Part shown: positions 8,169-14,313 of the stretch, piece after piece
Numbering within the stretch: the first letter of the stretch is position 1
How the letters are laid out: every line of letters starts with the position of its first letter
Assembly (NCBI RefSeq): GCF_000721935.1
Contig: NZ_KL585417.1
Span: 1,567 to 15,879, forward strand
Direction of reading: 5' to 3'
DNA length: 14,313 bases
From: Streptomyces sp. NRRL WC-3549
Lineage (GTDB): Bacteria > Actinomycetota > Actinomycetes > Streptomycetales > Streptomycetaceae
Notes under the pieces: model-generated
The model's input: only the letters and a program-made list of their open reading frames with translations
Databases searched by the model: none
What the model was told of the DNA's origin: nothing
Position numbers and translations under genes: made by a program

Positions 8169-8663
8169 TCAGATGTGGGTCCGGACGCCGAACTTCCTCC
8201 TCAGGTGCGCCATGTCCGCCAGGTCGTGACCGGCCGGTTCGTACCCCTGGTGGAACAGCGCTTGCTGTTCGGCGGAGAGACAGCGCACCGTGGCGGTCCC
8301 GATGGTGCCGGTCACGAAGCAGGCGGCCGGGTAGTGGAAGGGCCGCTCGGGGTCGAGCGAGGCCTGTACGGCGGAGCCGTCGGGGGCGAACTCCAGCGGA
8401 TGGAGGTCGATCTCGGGCCCGTCGGGGTGGCTGAGGACGAAACGGGCCGGGCGCCAGTCGAGCGTCTCGGTGTATCCGGCCGCCTCCAGGGCCGCGACGA
8501 CGGCGCCTTCCTGATCCCGCACGTGCAGCAGGTCGAGGTCGCGGTGCTCACGGGTCTGCTCACCGAGCAGCGCGTCGACGCCCCACCCCCCGGCGACCAC
8601 CACGGTGGCTCCCGCCCGGTCGAGCAGGCCGAGGACGGACAGGACGTCGTTCCGGCTCGTCAT
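8169..8663 (-). CDS. Nucleotidyltransferase, aminoglycoside/lincosamide-adenylyltransferase-like
   Basis: A 164-residue protein of the small nucleotidyltransferase group that includes LnuA-like lincosamide and ANT(2'')-like aminoglycoside enzymes. It has the family start VAGGWGVDALLG at 23-34, REHRDLDLLHV at 38-48 with Asp42 and Asp44 as likely metal ligands, and EIDLHPLEF at 84-92 with Asp86 as the third acidic residue. The C-terminal CLSAEQQALFHQGYEPAGHD segment (128-147) and MAHLRRKFGV (151-160) are also typical. Active enzymes transfer AMP from ATP to a hydroxyl of an antibiotic, but many chromosomal members have no known substrate, so resistance is not shown. The frame is open back to 8981 over the aroA 3' end; the ATG at 8663 gives the normal N-terminus. 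It starts 50 bases after the aroA stop on the same strand and is probably co-transcribed. Confidence 0.82.
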   Translation of the reverse strand: MTSRNDVLSVLGLLDRAGATVVVAGGWGVDALLGEQTREHRDLDLLHVRDQEGAVVAALEAAGYTETLDWRPARFVLSHPDGPEIDLHPLEFAPDGSAVQASLDPERPFHYPAACFVTGTIGTATVRCLSAEQQALFHQGYEPAGHDLADMAHLRRKFGVRTHI

Positions 8664-8713
8664 GGGCGCACGGTAGATCCCGCCGGCGTCGGACGCACGG
8701 GGTTTTCCTCCGG

Positions 8714-9955
8714 TCAGCCGGCGCCCTCCCCGGCGAACCGGGCGAAGGCCTCGTGGAATTCGGGGAACGTCTTGCGCACACAGCCGGGGTCGTCGTAGGT
8801 GACACCACCGGGCACGCGCAGCGCCGCGACCGCGAACGACATCACGATGCGGTGGTCGCCGTAGGTGGAGATCTCGGTGGGCCGCGGGGTCCCGGGGTGG
8901 ATCTCGATCCAGTCGGGGCCGGTGTGCACGGTGACGCCCATGGCCCGCAGGTTCCGCGCGCAGGCCTCCAGCCGGTCGCACTCCTTGACCCGGGTGTTGG
9001 CGACGTCCTCGATCCGTACGGGCGAGGAGGCGAACGGCGCGATCGCGGCGAGGGTCGGCATGGTGTCGGAGATGTCGCGCATGTTGACGGTGAGGCCCGA
9101 GAGCGCTCCGGTGGAGCGGACCGTCGTCCCGGTGTCCGTGGTCGTCACCTCCGCGCCCATGCGCCGCAGGACGTCGGTGAAGCGCAGGTCCCCCTGGAGC
9201 GCGCCCGTGCCGAGCCCGGGGACGGTGACCTCGCGTCCGGTGAGGGCGGCGGCGGCGAAGAAGTAGCTCGCGGTGGACGCGTCGGGCTCCACGGCGTAGG
9301 TGGTGGCCCGGTAGCCGCCCGGGGGGACGGTGAAGGTGTTCCCCTCGCGGACGACGTCGGCGCCGAAGCTCCGCATCATCGCCAGGGTGATCTCGACGTA
9401 CGGGGCGGACACCAGCTCCGTGACGTGGATGCGCAGCCCTTCGGCGGTGAGCGGGCCGAGCATGAGCAGCGCGGTGAGGTACTGGGAGGACTCCCCCGCG
9501 TCCAGGGTGAGTTCGCCGCCCTTGACACCCGACGCCCGGACGGTGAGGGGGTGGTGGCCCTCGGCCCCTTCGTGGCGGAGGTCGACGCCGAGGCCGCGCA
9601 GCGCCTCGGTGAGCGGGGCGAGCGGACGGCGGCGCATCTGGGCCGAGGCGTCGAAGCGGTACGTCCCCGAGGGCGCGGCGGCGGCGAGCGTCGGCAGGAA
9701 CCGGGCGGTGGTGGCCCCGTCACGGCAGTGGACCTCGGCCTCGCCGACGGCGGGACCACCGGGGCGCCCCTCGATGTGCCAGCGGTCCGGCTCGCGCACC
9801 ACCCCGTAGCCGAGGCGGGTCAGCCCCTCGGCGAACCCCTCCGTGTCGTCGGAGCACAGGGGCCGCAGGAGGGTGGTGGTGCCGTGCGCCGCGGCGGCCA
9901 GGAACAGGGCGCGGGCGGTGACGGACTTGGAGCCGGGGACGTGGATGACGGTCAC
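8714..9955 (-). CDS. aroA: Divergent EPSP synthase (3-phosphoshikimate 1-carboxyvinyltransferase)
   Basis: A 413-residue enzyme of the EPSP synthase fold, expected to join phosphoenolpyruvate and shikimate 3-phosphate in aromatic amino acid synthesis. Conserved residues: PGSKS (7-11), SDDT (35-38), SSQYLTALL (156-164), Asp297 in ISDTMPTLAA, RVKECDRLE (322-330, Glu325 matching E. coli Glu341), YGDHRIVMS (365-373, Arg369 matching Arg386) and RKTFPEF (394-400, Lys395 matching Lys411). The loop that normally reads GNAGTAMRP reads RDGATTARF (78-86), so Asn94 is Asp, Ala95 is Gly and Gly96 is Ala. The usual streptomycete AroA keeps NAGT in my memory of it, so this is a separate lineage and may be a second copy. 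It starts with GTG at 9955, almost directly at the PGSKS strand, with AGGA about 10 bases upstream. From memory, it resembles a glyphosate-tolerant Streptomyces EPSP synthase class (DGT-28 type); I could not verify this. Confidence 0.9.
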   Translation of the reverse strand: MTVIHVPGSKSVTARALFLAAAAHGTTTLLRPLCSDDTEGFAEGLTRLGYGVVREPDRWHIEGRPGGPAVGEAEVHCRDGATTARFLPTLAAAAPSGTYRFDASAQMRRRPLAPLTEALRGLGVDLRHEGAEGHHPLTVRASGVKGGELTLDAGESSQYLTALLMLGPLTAEGLRIHVTELVSAPYVEITLAMMRSFGADVVREGNTFTVPPGGYRATTYAVEPDASTASYFFAAAALTGREVTVPGLGTGALQGDLRFTDVLRRMGAEVTTTDTGTTVRSTGALSGLTVNMRDISDTMPTLAAIAPFASSPVRIEDVANTRVKECDRLEACARNLRAMGVTVHTGPDWIEIHPGTPRPTEISTYGDHRIVMSFAVAALRVPGGVTYDDPGCVRKTFPEFHEAFARFAGEGAG

Positions 9956-9987
9956 GGTCGTCCATCCTGCCTGGCGGCGGGCGTGCG

Positions 9988-10022
9988 CGCGGGGCGCGTC
10001 CAGGCAGTGGACGCGCCCCGCG
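9988..10022 (-). terminator. Terminator between the acyl-CoA dehydrogenase gene and aroA
   Basis: Perfect 15-base G+C-rich arms at 9988-10002 and 10008-10022 enclose a 5-base loop. On the minus strand it begins 11 bases after the acyl-CoA dehydrogenase stop and ends 32 bases before the aroA start codon. That leaves little room for an aroA promoter between the hairpin and the gene. Confidence 0.75.
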
Positions 10023-10033
10023 GGTGGGCCGGT

Positions 10034-11980
10034 TCAGCGGATGGGGCGGTGGACGTTCTCCCCGGTGGCGGGGCCGGGGGCGGCATCGGCGATCCAGGGG
10101 CCTTCGCCGCTCGGGTCGATGACGCCCTCCTCCAGCCATGCGTACGTCCCCGACAGGACGCCCTCGACCACCCGCCGGTCGATGTCGTCGGTGTTGGACC
10201 ACAGCCGGGTGAAGAGCTCCTCCACCCGGATGCGGGCCTGACGGCAGAAGACGTCGGCGAGCTGGTAGGCCTCGCGTCCGTGGTCACCGTCGGCGCGCAG
10301 GTGTTCGGCGCGGACGCAGGCGGCGCTCATCGCGAAGAGTTCGGCGCCGATGTCGACGATGCGGCCGAGGAAGTTCTGCTTGGTCTCCATGCGGCCCTGC
10401 CAGCGGGACATGGCGTAGAAGGTCGAGCGGGCCAGTCTGCGGGCGGAGCGCTCGACGTGGCGCAGGTGGCCGGAGAGGTCGGGGTGGCCCGCGGGGCGGA
10501 ACTCACCGTAGGAGTTCGGCAGGTGTCCCGGGCCGCTGACGAGCTTGGGGAGCCAGCGGGCGTAGAACCCGGCGGCGTCGACACCCGCCCTGGCCTTGTC
10601 GGAGAGCGTCTTGTCGGGGTCGATGATGTCGCCCGCGACCTTGAGGTGGGCGTCGACGGCCTCGCGCGCGATCAACAGGTGCATGATCTCCGTGGAGCCC
10701 TCGAAGATCCGGTTGATGCGCATGTCGCGGAGCATCTGCTCGGCGGGGACGGCGCGTTCGCCGCGCGCGGCGAGCGAGTCGGCGGTCTCGAAGCCGCGGC
10801 CGCCGCGGATCTGGACGAGCTCGTCGGAGATCCGCCAGCCCATCTCGGAGCCGTACAGCTTGGCGAGGGCGGCTTCGATGCGGATGTCGTTGCGGCTCTC
10901 GTCGGCCATCTGCGAGGAGAGGTCGACGACCGCCTCCAGGGCGAAGGTGGTGGCGGCGATGAAGGAGATCTTCGCGCCGACCGCCTCGTGGCGTGCGACC
11001 GGGCGCCCCCACTGCTCGCGGACCGCCGACCACTCGCGGGCGATCTTCAGGGACCACTTGCCGACCCCCACGCACATGGCGGGCAGCGAGAGCCGGCCGG
11101 TGTTGAGGGTGGTGAGGGCGATCTTGAGACCGGCGCCCTCGAGCCCGATGCGGTTGGCCGCCGGGACGCGGACCCGGTGGAAGCGGGTCACGCCGTTCTC
11201 GATGCCGCGCAGCCCCATGAAGGCGTTGCGGTGCTCCACGGTGATGCCCGGGGAGTCCGCCTCGACGACGAACGCCGTGATCCCGCCCTTGTGCCCTTCG
11301 GACTCCGGGACCCGGGCCATGACGACGAGCAGGTCGGCGACGACCCCGTTGGTCGTCCAGAGCTTCACGCCGTCCAGGACGTAGTCGTCGCCCTCGGGGA
11401 CGGCGGCGGTGGCGAGCCTGGCCGGGTCGGAGCCGACGTCGGGCTCGGTGAGCAGGAAGGCGGAGATGTCGGTCCGGGCCAGGCGCGGCAGGAAGGCGTC
11501 CTTCTGGTCCTGGGTGCCGAACATCTTCAGCGGCTGCGGGACGCCGATCGACTGGTGGGCGGAGAGCAGCGCGCCGATGGCCGGGCTCGCCGAACCGGCG
11601 AGCGCCAGGGCCCTGTTGTAGTAGACCTGGGTGAGGCCGAGACCGCCGTACCGGGTCTCGATCTTCATGCCGAGCGCGCCGAGTTCCTTGAGGCCGTTCA
11701 CCACGTCGTCGGGGATCCTGGCCTCGCGCTCGATGAGCGCCCCGTCGACGCGGGTCTCGCAGAACGCGCGCAGCCGGTCGAGGAAGGCCTCGCCGCGCCG
11801 TACGTCTTCGGCGGCCGGCACGGGGTGGGGGTGGAGCAGGTCGAGCCGGAAGCGCCCGAGGAAGAGCTCCTTGGCGAAACTCGGCTTGCGCCAGTCCTGT
11901 TCGCGGGCGGCCTCGGCCACCTGCCGTGCCTCGCGCTCGGTGACCTTGGGGGCCTGGGGGGTGTCGGATGGGGCGGACAT
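10034..11980 (-). CDS. Acyl-CoA dehydrogenase, long VLCAD/ACAD9-like form
   Basis: A 648-residue FAD enzyme expected to oxidise an acyl-CoA to its 2-enoyl-CoA in fatty acid beta-oxidation, passing electrons to ETF. The N-terminal lead (1-60) is followed by the helical N-domain, the beta domain with LLTEPDVGSD (176-185) and LWTTNG (207-212), and the C-domain with QIRGGRGFE (390-398). IFEGSTEIMHLLIAREAV (425-442) contains Glu427, the likely catalytic base as in VLCAD-type FEG motifs. About 200 extra residues follow (450-648), as in VLCAD and ACAD9, whereas short and medium forms end near 390. Chain-length preference cannot be read from sequence. The ATG at 11980 has a strong GAGGTGA (11988-11994) 7 bases upstream. 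It stands alone between two terminators, with 185 bases of upstream non-coding DNA holding repeated GTAC-type elements, so it is probably monocistronic. Confidence 0.95.
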   Translation of the reverse strand: MSAPSDTPQAPKVTEREARQVAEAAREQDWRKPSFAKELFLGRFRLDLLHPHPVPAAEDVRRGEAFLDRLRAFCETRVDGALIEREARIPDDVVNGLKELGALGMKIETRYGGLGLTQVYYNRALALAGSASPAIGALLSAHQSIGVPQPLKMFGTQDQKDAFLPRLARTDISAFLLTEPDVGSDPARLATAAVPEGDDYVLDGVKLWTTNGVVADLLVVMARVPESEGHKGGITAFVVEADSPGITVEHRNAFMGLRGIENGVTRFHRVRVPAANRIGLEGAGLKIALTTLNTGRLSLPAMCVGVGKWSLKIAREWSAVREQWGRPVARHEAVGAKISFIAATTFALEAVVDLSSQMADESRNDIRIEAALAKLYGSEMGWRISDELVQIRGGRGFETADSLAARGERAVPAEQMLRDMRINRIFEGSTEIMHLLIAREAVDAHLKVAGDIIDPDKTLSDKARAGVDAAGFYARWLPKLVSGPGHLPNSYGEFRPAGHPDLSGHLRHVERSARRLARSTFYAMSRWQGRMETKQNFLGRIVDIGAELFAMSAACVRAEHLRADGDHGREAYQLADVFCRQARIRVEELFTRLWSNTDDIDRRVVEGVLSGTYAWLEEGVIDPSGEGPWIADAAPGPATGENVHRPIR

Positions 11981-12019
11981 GAGGAACTCACCTCGCCGCG
12001 AGTCGGGACGATGGTCGGG

Positions 12020-12059
12020 CCGTACGTGTACCGATCGGCACCACTCGTCCGTATGTACC
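12020..12059. promoter_or_regulatory. Two similar GTAC-type elements upstream of the acyl-CoA dehydrogenase gene
   Basis: On the minus strand GGTACACGTACGG (12020-12032) and GGTACATACGG (12049-12059) are alike except for a two-base gap. They lie 40-80 bases before the start codon, where a promoter or repressor site would be expected. The TACATA in the upstream copy also fits a -10 hexamer. The binding protein is unknown; a lipid-responsive TetR or FadR-type regulator is only a guess. Confidence 0.3.
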
Positions 12060-12107
12060 CCATCTGCGCCACCCCTACCACCGTGCGGCGGACACCCGGC
12101 GCGGCAC

Positions 12108-12156
12108 GGAACCGGCCGGGGCCCGCTGCACGGCGGGCGCCGGCCGGTCCGGTTCC
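12108..12156 (-). terminator. Imperfect hairpin terminator after the aldehyde dehydrogenase gene
   Basis: GGAACCGG at 12108-12115 pairs with CCGGTTCC at 12149-12156, and an inner CCGG plus a GCCCGC/GCGGGC stem continue with small bulges. It begins 10 bases past the aldehyde dehydrogenase TAG stop on the transcribed strand. The bulges make it less certain than the other hairpins of this window. Confidence 0.55.
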
Positions 12157-12165
12157 CGCGTGGGG

Positions 12166-13611
12166 CTACAGGGCCAGGCCGGTGAGGACCAGGACCCGCT
12201 CGTAGGTGTAGTCCTCCATCGCGTAGCGCACCCCCTCGCGGCCCACACCGGACTGCTTGGCGCCGCCGTACGGCATCTGGTCGGCGCGGTAGGAGGGGAC
12301 GTCGCCGATGACCACGCCGCCGACCTCCAGGGCGCGGTGGGCGCGGAAGGCGGTCTGCAGGTCGTGGGTGAAGACCCCGGCCTGCAGGCCGTACTTGGAG
12401 TCGTTGGCGGCGGCGAAGGCCTCGGCCTCGCCGTCGGTCCGCTGCACGTACAGCACCGGGCCGAAGACCTCTTCGCAGGCGAGCGTGGTGGTGGCGGGCA
12501 GGTCGGTGAGGACGGTCGGGGCGTAGGTGGCGCCGTCGCGCCTGCCTCCGGTGAGGAGGGTCGCGCCGGCCGAGACGGCCTCGTCGACCCAGGACTCCAC
12601 CCGGCGGGCGGCGTCCTCGCTGACCAGCGGGCCGACGTCGGTGGCCGCGTCGGAGGGGTCACCGGTCACCAGGGCCTCGACCGCGGCGGTGATCTTCGGG
12701 ACGAGCCGGTCGTAGACCGACGCGTCGGCGATGACGCGCTGCACCGAGATGCAGGACTGGCCGCCCTGGTAGTTGGAGAAGGTCGCGATGCGGCTCGCGG
12801 CCCAGTCCAGGTCCTCCTCCGAGGAGTAGTCGGCGAGCACGACGGCCGCTCCGTTGCCGCCGAGTTCGAGGGTGCAGTGCTTGCGCGGCACCGACTCCAT
12901 GATCGCGTAACCGACGGGGCCCGATCCGGTGAAGGAGATCACGGGCAGCCGCTCGTCCTGGACCAGGGCGGGCATCCGGTCGTTGGGGACGGTCAGCACG
13001 GACCAGGATCCGGCCGGGAGGTCGGTCTCGGCCAGCAGTTCGCCGAGGACCAGCGAGGAGATCGGGGTGGCCGGGGCGGGCTTGAGGATGATCGGCGTGC
13101 CGACGGCGATGGCCGGGGCGACCTTGTGGGCGCTGAGGTTGAGCGGGAAGTTGAAGGGCGCGATGCCCAGGACCGGGCCGCGCGGGAAGCGCCGGGTCAG
13201 CCCGAGCCGGCCGGTGCCGCCGGCGTCCGTGTCCAGCCGCTGGGCGTCGCCTCCGTTGAACCGGCGGGCCTCCTCTGCGGCGAACCGGAAGACGGAGACG
13301 GCACGGCCGACCTCACCGCGCGCCCACTTGACGGGCTTGCCGTTCTCGGCGGAGATCAGCTGGGCGATCTCCTCGGTGCGCTCGGTGAGGCGGCGGACGA
13401 CGTGGTCGAGGGCGGCGGCGCGTACGTGCGCCGGGGTCGCGGCGAACTCCTCGCGCACGGCGTACGCGGCGGCGACGGCCTCCTCGACCTGCGCCTCGGT
13501 CGGCACGGCGACCCTGCCGACGAGCCGGCCGTCGAAGGGGTTGGTGACGTCGAGGCTGTCCTCGCCGGTGGCCCGGCGGCCGGCCAGCCAGAAGGCGTGG
13601 GTGGAGGTCAT
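12166..13611 (-). CDS. NAD(P)-dependent aldehyde dehydrogenase family protein
   Basis: A 481-residue member of the ALDH superfamily, oxidising an aldehyde to an acid with NAD(P). Visible sites: GIAPFNFPLNLS (149-160) with Asn154, ILKPAPATP (175-183) with Lys177, FTGSGPVGY (227-235) of the cofactor fold, LELGGNGAA (248-256) with general base Glu249, NYQGGQSCISVQRV (280-293) with nucleophile Cys287, and CEEVFGPV (379-386). All catalytic residues are present and the length is normal. The GGQSCISVQR context resembles lactaldehyde, GapN-like and phosphonoaldehyde dehydrogenases rather than betaine-aldehyde types, but the substrate cannot be named. The frame is open back to 13788; the ATG at 13611 gives the standard N-terminus, whereas the extension is His/Thr/Pro-rich low-complexity sequence from DNA repeats. 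A PucR-type regulator gene ends 210 bases upstream on the same strand, a likely local regulator. Confidence 0.95.
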   Translation of the reverse strand: MTSTHAFWLAGRRATGEDSLDVTNPFDGRLVGRVAVPTEAQVEEAVAAAYAVREEFAATPAHVRAAALDHVVRRLTERTEEIAQLISAENGKPVKWARGEVGRAVSVFRFAAEEARRFNGGDAQRLDTDAGGTGRLGLTRRFPRGPVLGIAPFNFPLNLSAHKVAPAIAVGTPIILKPAPATPISSLVLGELLAETDLPAGSWSVLTVPNDRMPALVQDERLPVISFTGSGPVGYAIMESVPRKHCTLELGGNGAAVVLADYSSEEDLDWAASRIATFSNYQGGQSCISVQRVIADASVYDRLVPKITAAVEALVTGDPSDAATDVGPLVSEDAARRVESWVDEAVSAGATLLTGGRRDGATYAPTVLTDLPATTTLACEEVFGPVLYVQRTDGEAEAFAAANDSKYGLQAGVFTHDLQTAFRAHRALEVGGVVIGDVPSYRADQMPYGGAKQSGVGREGVRYAMEDYTYERVLVLTGLAL

Positions 13612-13635
13612 GGCGGTTCCGGCCCTTCGGGGGTG

Positions 13636-13671
13636 GGTGGACGTCGGGGTGGTGGACGTCGGGTGGTGGAC
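13636..13671. repeat. Short tandem repeat in the leader of the aldehyde dehydrogenase gene
   Basis: The 13-mer GGTGGACGTCGGG occurs at 13636-13648 and 13651-13663 (15-base period), and GGTGGAC recurs at 13665-13671. A related GTGGGTGGAGGTC (13598-13610) overlaps the start codon. The repeat lies between 25 and 60 bases upstream of the ATG, in the probable 5' untranslated region. Confidence 0.6.
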
Positions 13672-13736
13672 AAGGTCGTCATGGGCGCCGTACGCGGGCG
13701 CCCGGCCCCCACGGTAGGGCGCGGCGGTACGGATGA

Positions 13737-13784
13737 GGTTTGTCCGGTGCGGAGCAGAGCGGGGAGCGGATACGCCGGTTTGTC
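13737..13784. promoter_or_regulatory. Pair of GGTTTGTC direct repeats upstream of the aldehyde dehydrogenase gene
   Basis: Identical 8-mers occur at 13737-13744 and 13777-13784, exactly 40 bases apart start to start, or close to four helical turns. On the gene's strand they read GACAAACC. They stand out as the most A/T-containing words in this G+C-rich gap between the PucR-type gene and the aldehyde dehydrogenase gene, so they are candidate regulator or promoter sites. Downstream at 13683-13703 is a 7-bp stem hairpin in the leader. Confidence 0.3.
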
Positions 13785-13821
13785 GCATGCGGTTCCGTGG
13801 GACCCCGGGCCGGACCGGCGT

Positions 13822-14313
13822 CTACGGGGTCGTCGAGGAGGCGCCGGCCGTCTTCAGGGCCAGCCAGAGCTCCATACGGACGTCCGGGTCGTCCAGGGAG
13901 CGGCCCAGGATCTCCTCCACGCGGCGCATCCGGTACCGGAGCGTGTGGCGGTGGACGCCCAGGTCCGCCGCCGCCGCGTCCCACTGGCCGTGCCGGGAGA
14001 GCCAGGCCCGCAGCGAGGCGACCAGGTCGCCGCGGCCCTTGGCGTCGTGTTCCCGCAACGGGCGGAGCAGCCCGTCCGCGAACGCCCGCACCGCGTCGTC
14101 GGCGAGCAGGGGCAGGACCGATCCGGTGGCCAGCTCCTCGTGCTCGACCAGGGCCCTGCCCCGGCGGCGGGCCACGGAGAGGGCCTGCTCGGCCTGCTTG
14201 TACGCGGAGGAGGCCGCGATCGGCCCCGCCGGGGCGGACAGGCCCACGGCCACATCGGTGTCGTCCTTCGCCGGCTCGCGCGCCGGGCGGCCGTCCTGCG
14301 CCCGGGCGTACGC
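13822..14313 (-). CDS. PucR/CdaR-family transcriptional regulator, C-terminal part
   Basis: The frame is open to the right edge, so the N-terminal part is missing; 163 residues are visible before the TAG at 13822-13824. The end of a CdaR GGDEF-like region is seen as VGLSAPAGPIAASSAYKQAE, followed by VARRRGRALVEHEEL. The C-terminal HTH_30 domain is clear: LVASLRAWLSRHGQWDAAAA followed by DLGVHRHTLRYRMRRVEEI and LGRSLDDPDVRMELWLALK. Such proteins are DNA-binding regulators of purine, amino acid, GABA or sugar-acid metabolism, with ligand-sensing N-terminal domains. The aldehyde dehydrogenase gene follows on the same strand 210 bases later and is the likely target. A GTG at 14253 is in frame but falls inside the domain and is not the true start. 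Confidence 0.88.
   Translation of the reverse strand, partial: AYARAQDGRPAREPAKDDTDVAVGLSAPAGPIAASSAYKQAEQALSVARRRGRALVEHEELATGSVLPLLADDAVRAFADGLLRPLREHDAKGRGDLVASLRAWLSRHGQWDAAAADLGVHRHTLRYRMRRVEEILGRSLDDPDVRMELWLALKTAGASSTTP

Noticed and set aside
8664..8981. N-terminal extension of the nucleotidyltransferase by 106 codons
   Set aside because: It overlaps the aroA 3' end in another frame and is Arg/Pro-rich. The family N-terminus begins normally at the ATG at 8663.
8714..9955. aroA as a decayed pseudogene because of its odd PEP-loop motif
   Set aside because: There is no frameshift, and Lys, Arg, Glu, Asp and Ser-Ser-Gln active-site positions are all kept, so a divergent active enzyme is more likely.
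8753..12205. Plus-strand open frame of 1150 codons
   Set aside because: It spans opposite two intact minus-strand genes (aroA and acyl-CoA dehydrogenase) and their terminators. Its composition is typical of an antisense shadow.
13612..13788. N-terminal extension of the aldehyde dehydrogenase by 59 codons
   Set aside because: It is encoded by the repeat-rich leader, is His/Thr/Pro-rich, and is not part of the ALDH fold.

Overview
The window is chromosomal DNA of very high G+C with near-saturated G/C at third codon positions. It matches a Streptomyces or close streptomycete. The order dxr, rseP/rip1-type protease, ispG, DUF4081 acetyltransferase is a known actinobacterial block, also present as Rv2870c to Rv2867c in Mycobacterium tuberculosis. 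Every gene except the first lies on the minus strand. No RNA gene, insertion sequence, prophage or CRISPR array was seen.

Reading left to right: positions 2-388 hold the 3' end of a plus-strand kinase-like gene whose catalytic loop looks disabled. It converges on proS across a perfect 20-bp-stem bidirectional terminator. Positions 470-3707 (minus) carry proS and two GNAT acetyltransferases, likely transcribed from the DUF4081 gene toward proS. Positions 3857-7756 carry ispG, an RseP/Rip1 site-2 protease and dxr. dxr and the protease gene overlap by 4 bp, while ispG is separated from them by a strong hairpin. IspC (Dxr) and IspG are early and late enzymes of the MEP isoprenoid pathway; the protease is linked by position and not by known biochemistry.

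Positions 7757-8168 are the only long stretch without a recognised gene. They hold a plausible but unrecognised 93-codon ORF and some hairpins. Positions 8169-9955 hold a probable two-gene unit: a divergent EPSP synthase (aroA type) followed by a small antibiotic-nucleotidyltransferase-like protein. The EPSP synthase has all the main catalytic residues I could check but replaces the usual NAGT motif with DGAT, which puts Ala at the position equivalent to E. coli Gly96. That position governs glyphosate sensitivity, so this is the most interesting gene in the window.

Positions 10034-11980 encode a 648-residue VLCAD-like acyl-CoA dehydrogenase. Positions 12166-13611 encode an aldehyde dehydrogenase, and 13822-14313 hold the C-terminal part of a PucR/CdaR-type regulator cut by the window edge, which probably controls the aldehyde dehydrogenase.

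Most of the window is conserved core metabolism. I see no convincing new multi-gene system. The points worth a second look are the EPSP synthase, the degenerate kinase, the small ORF before dxr and several repeat or hairpin structures in intergenic DNA.
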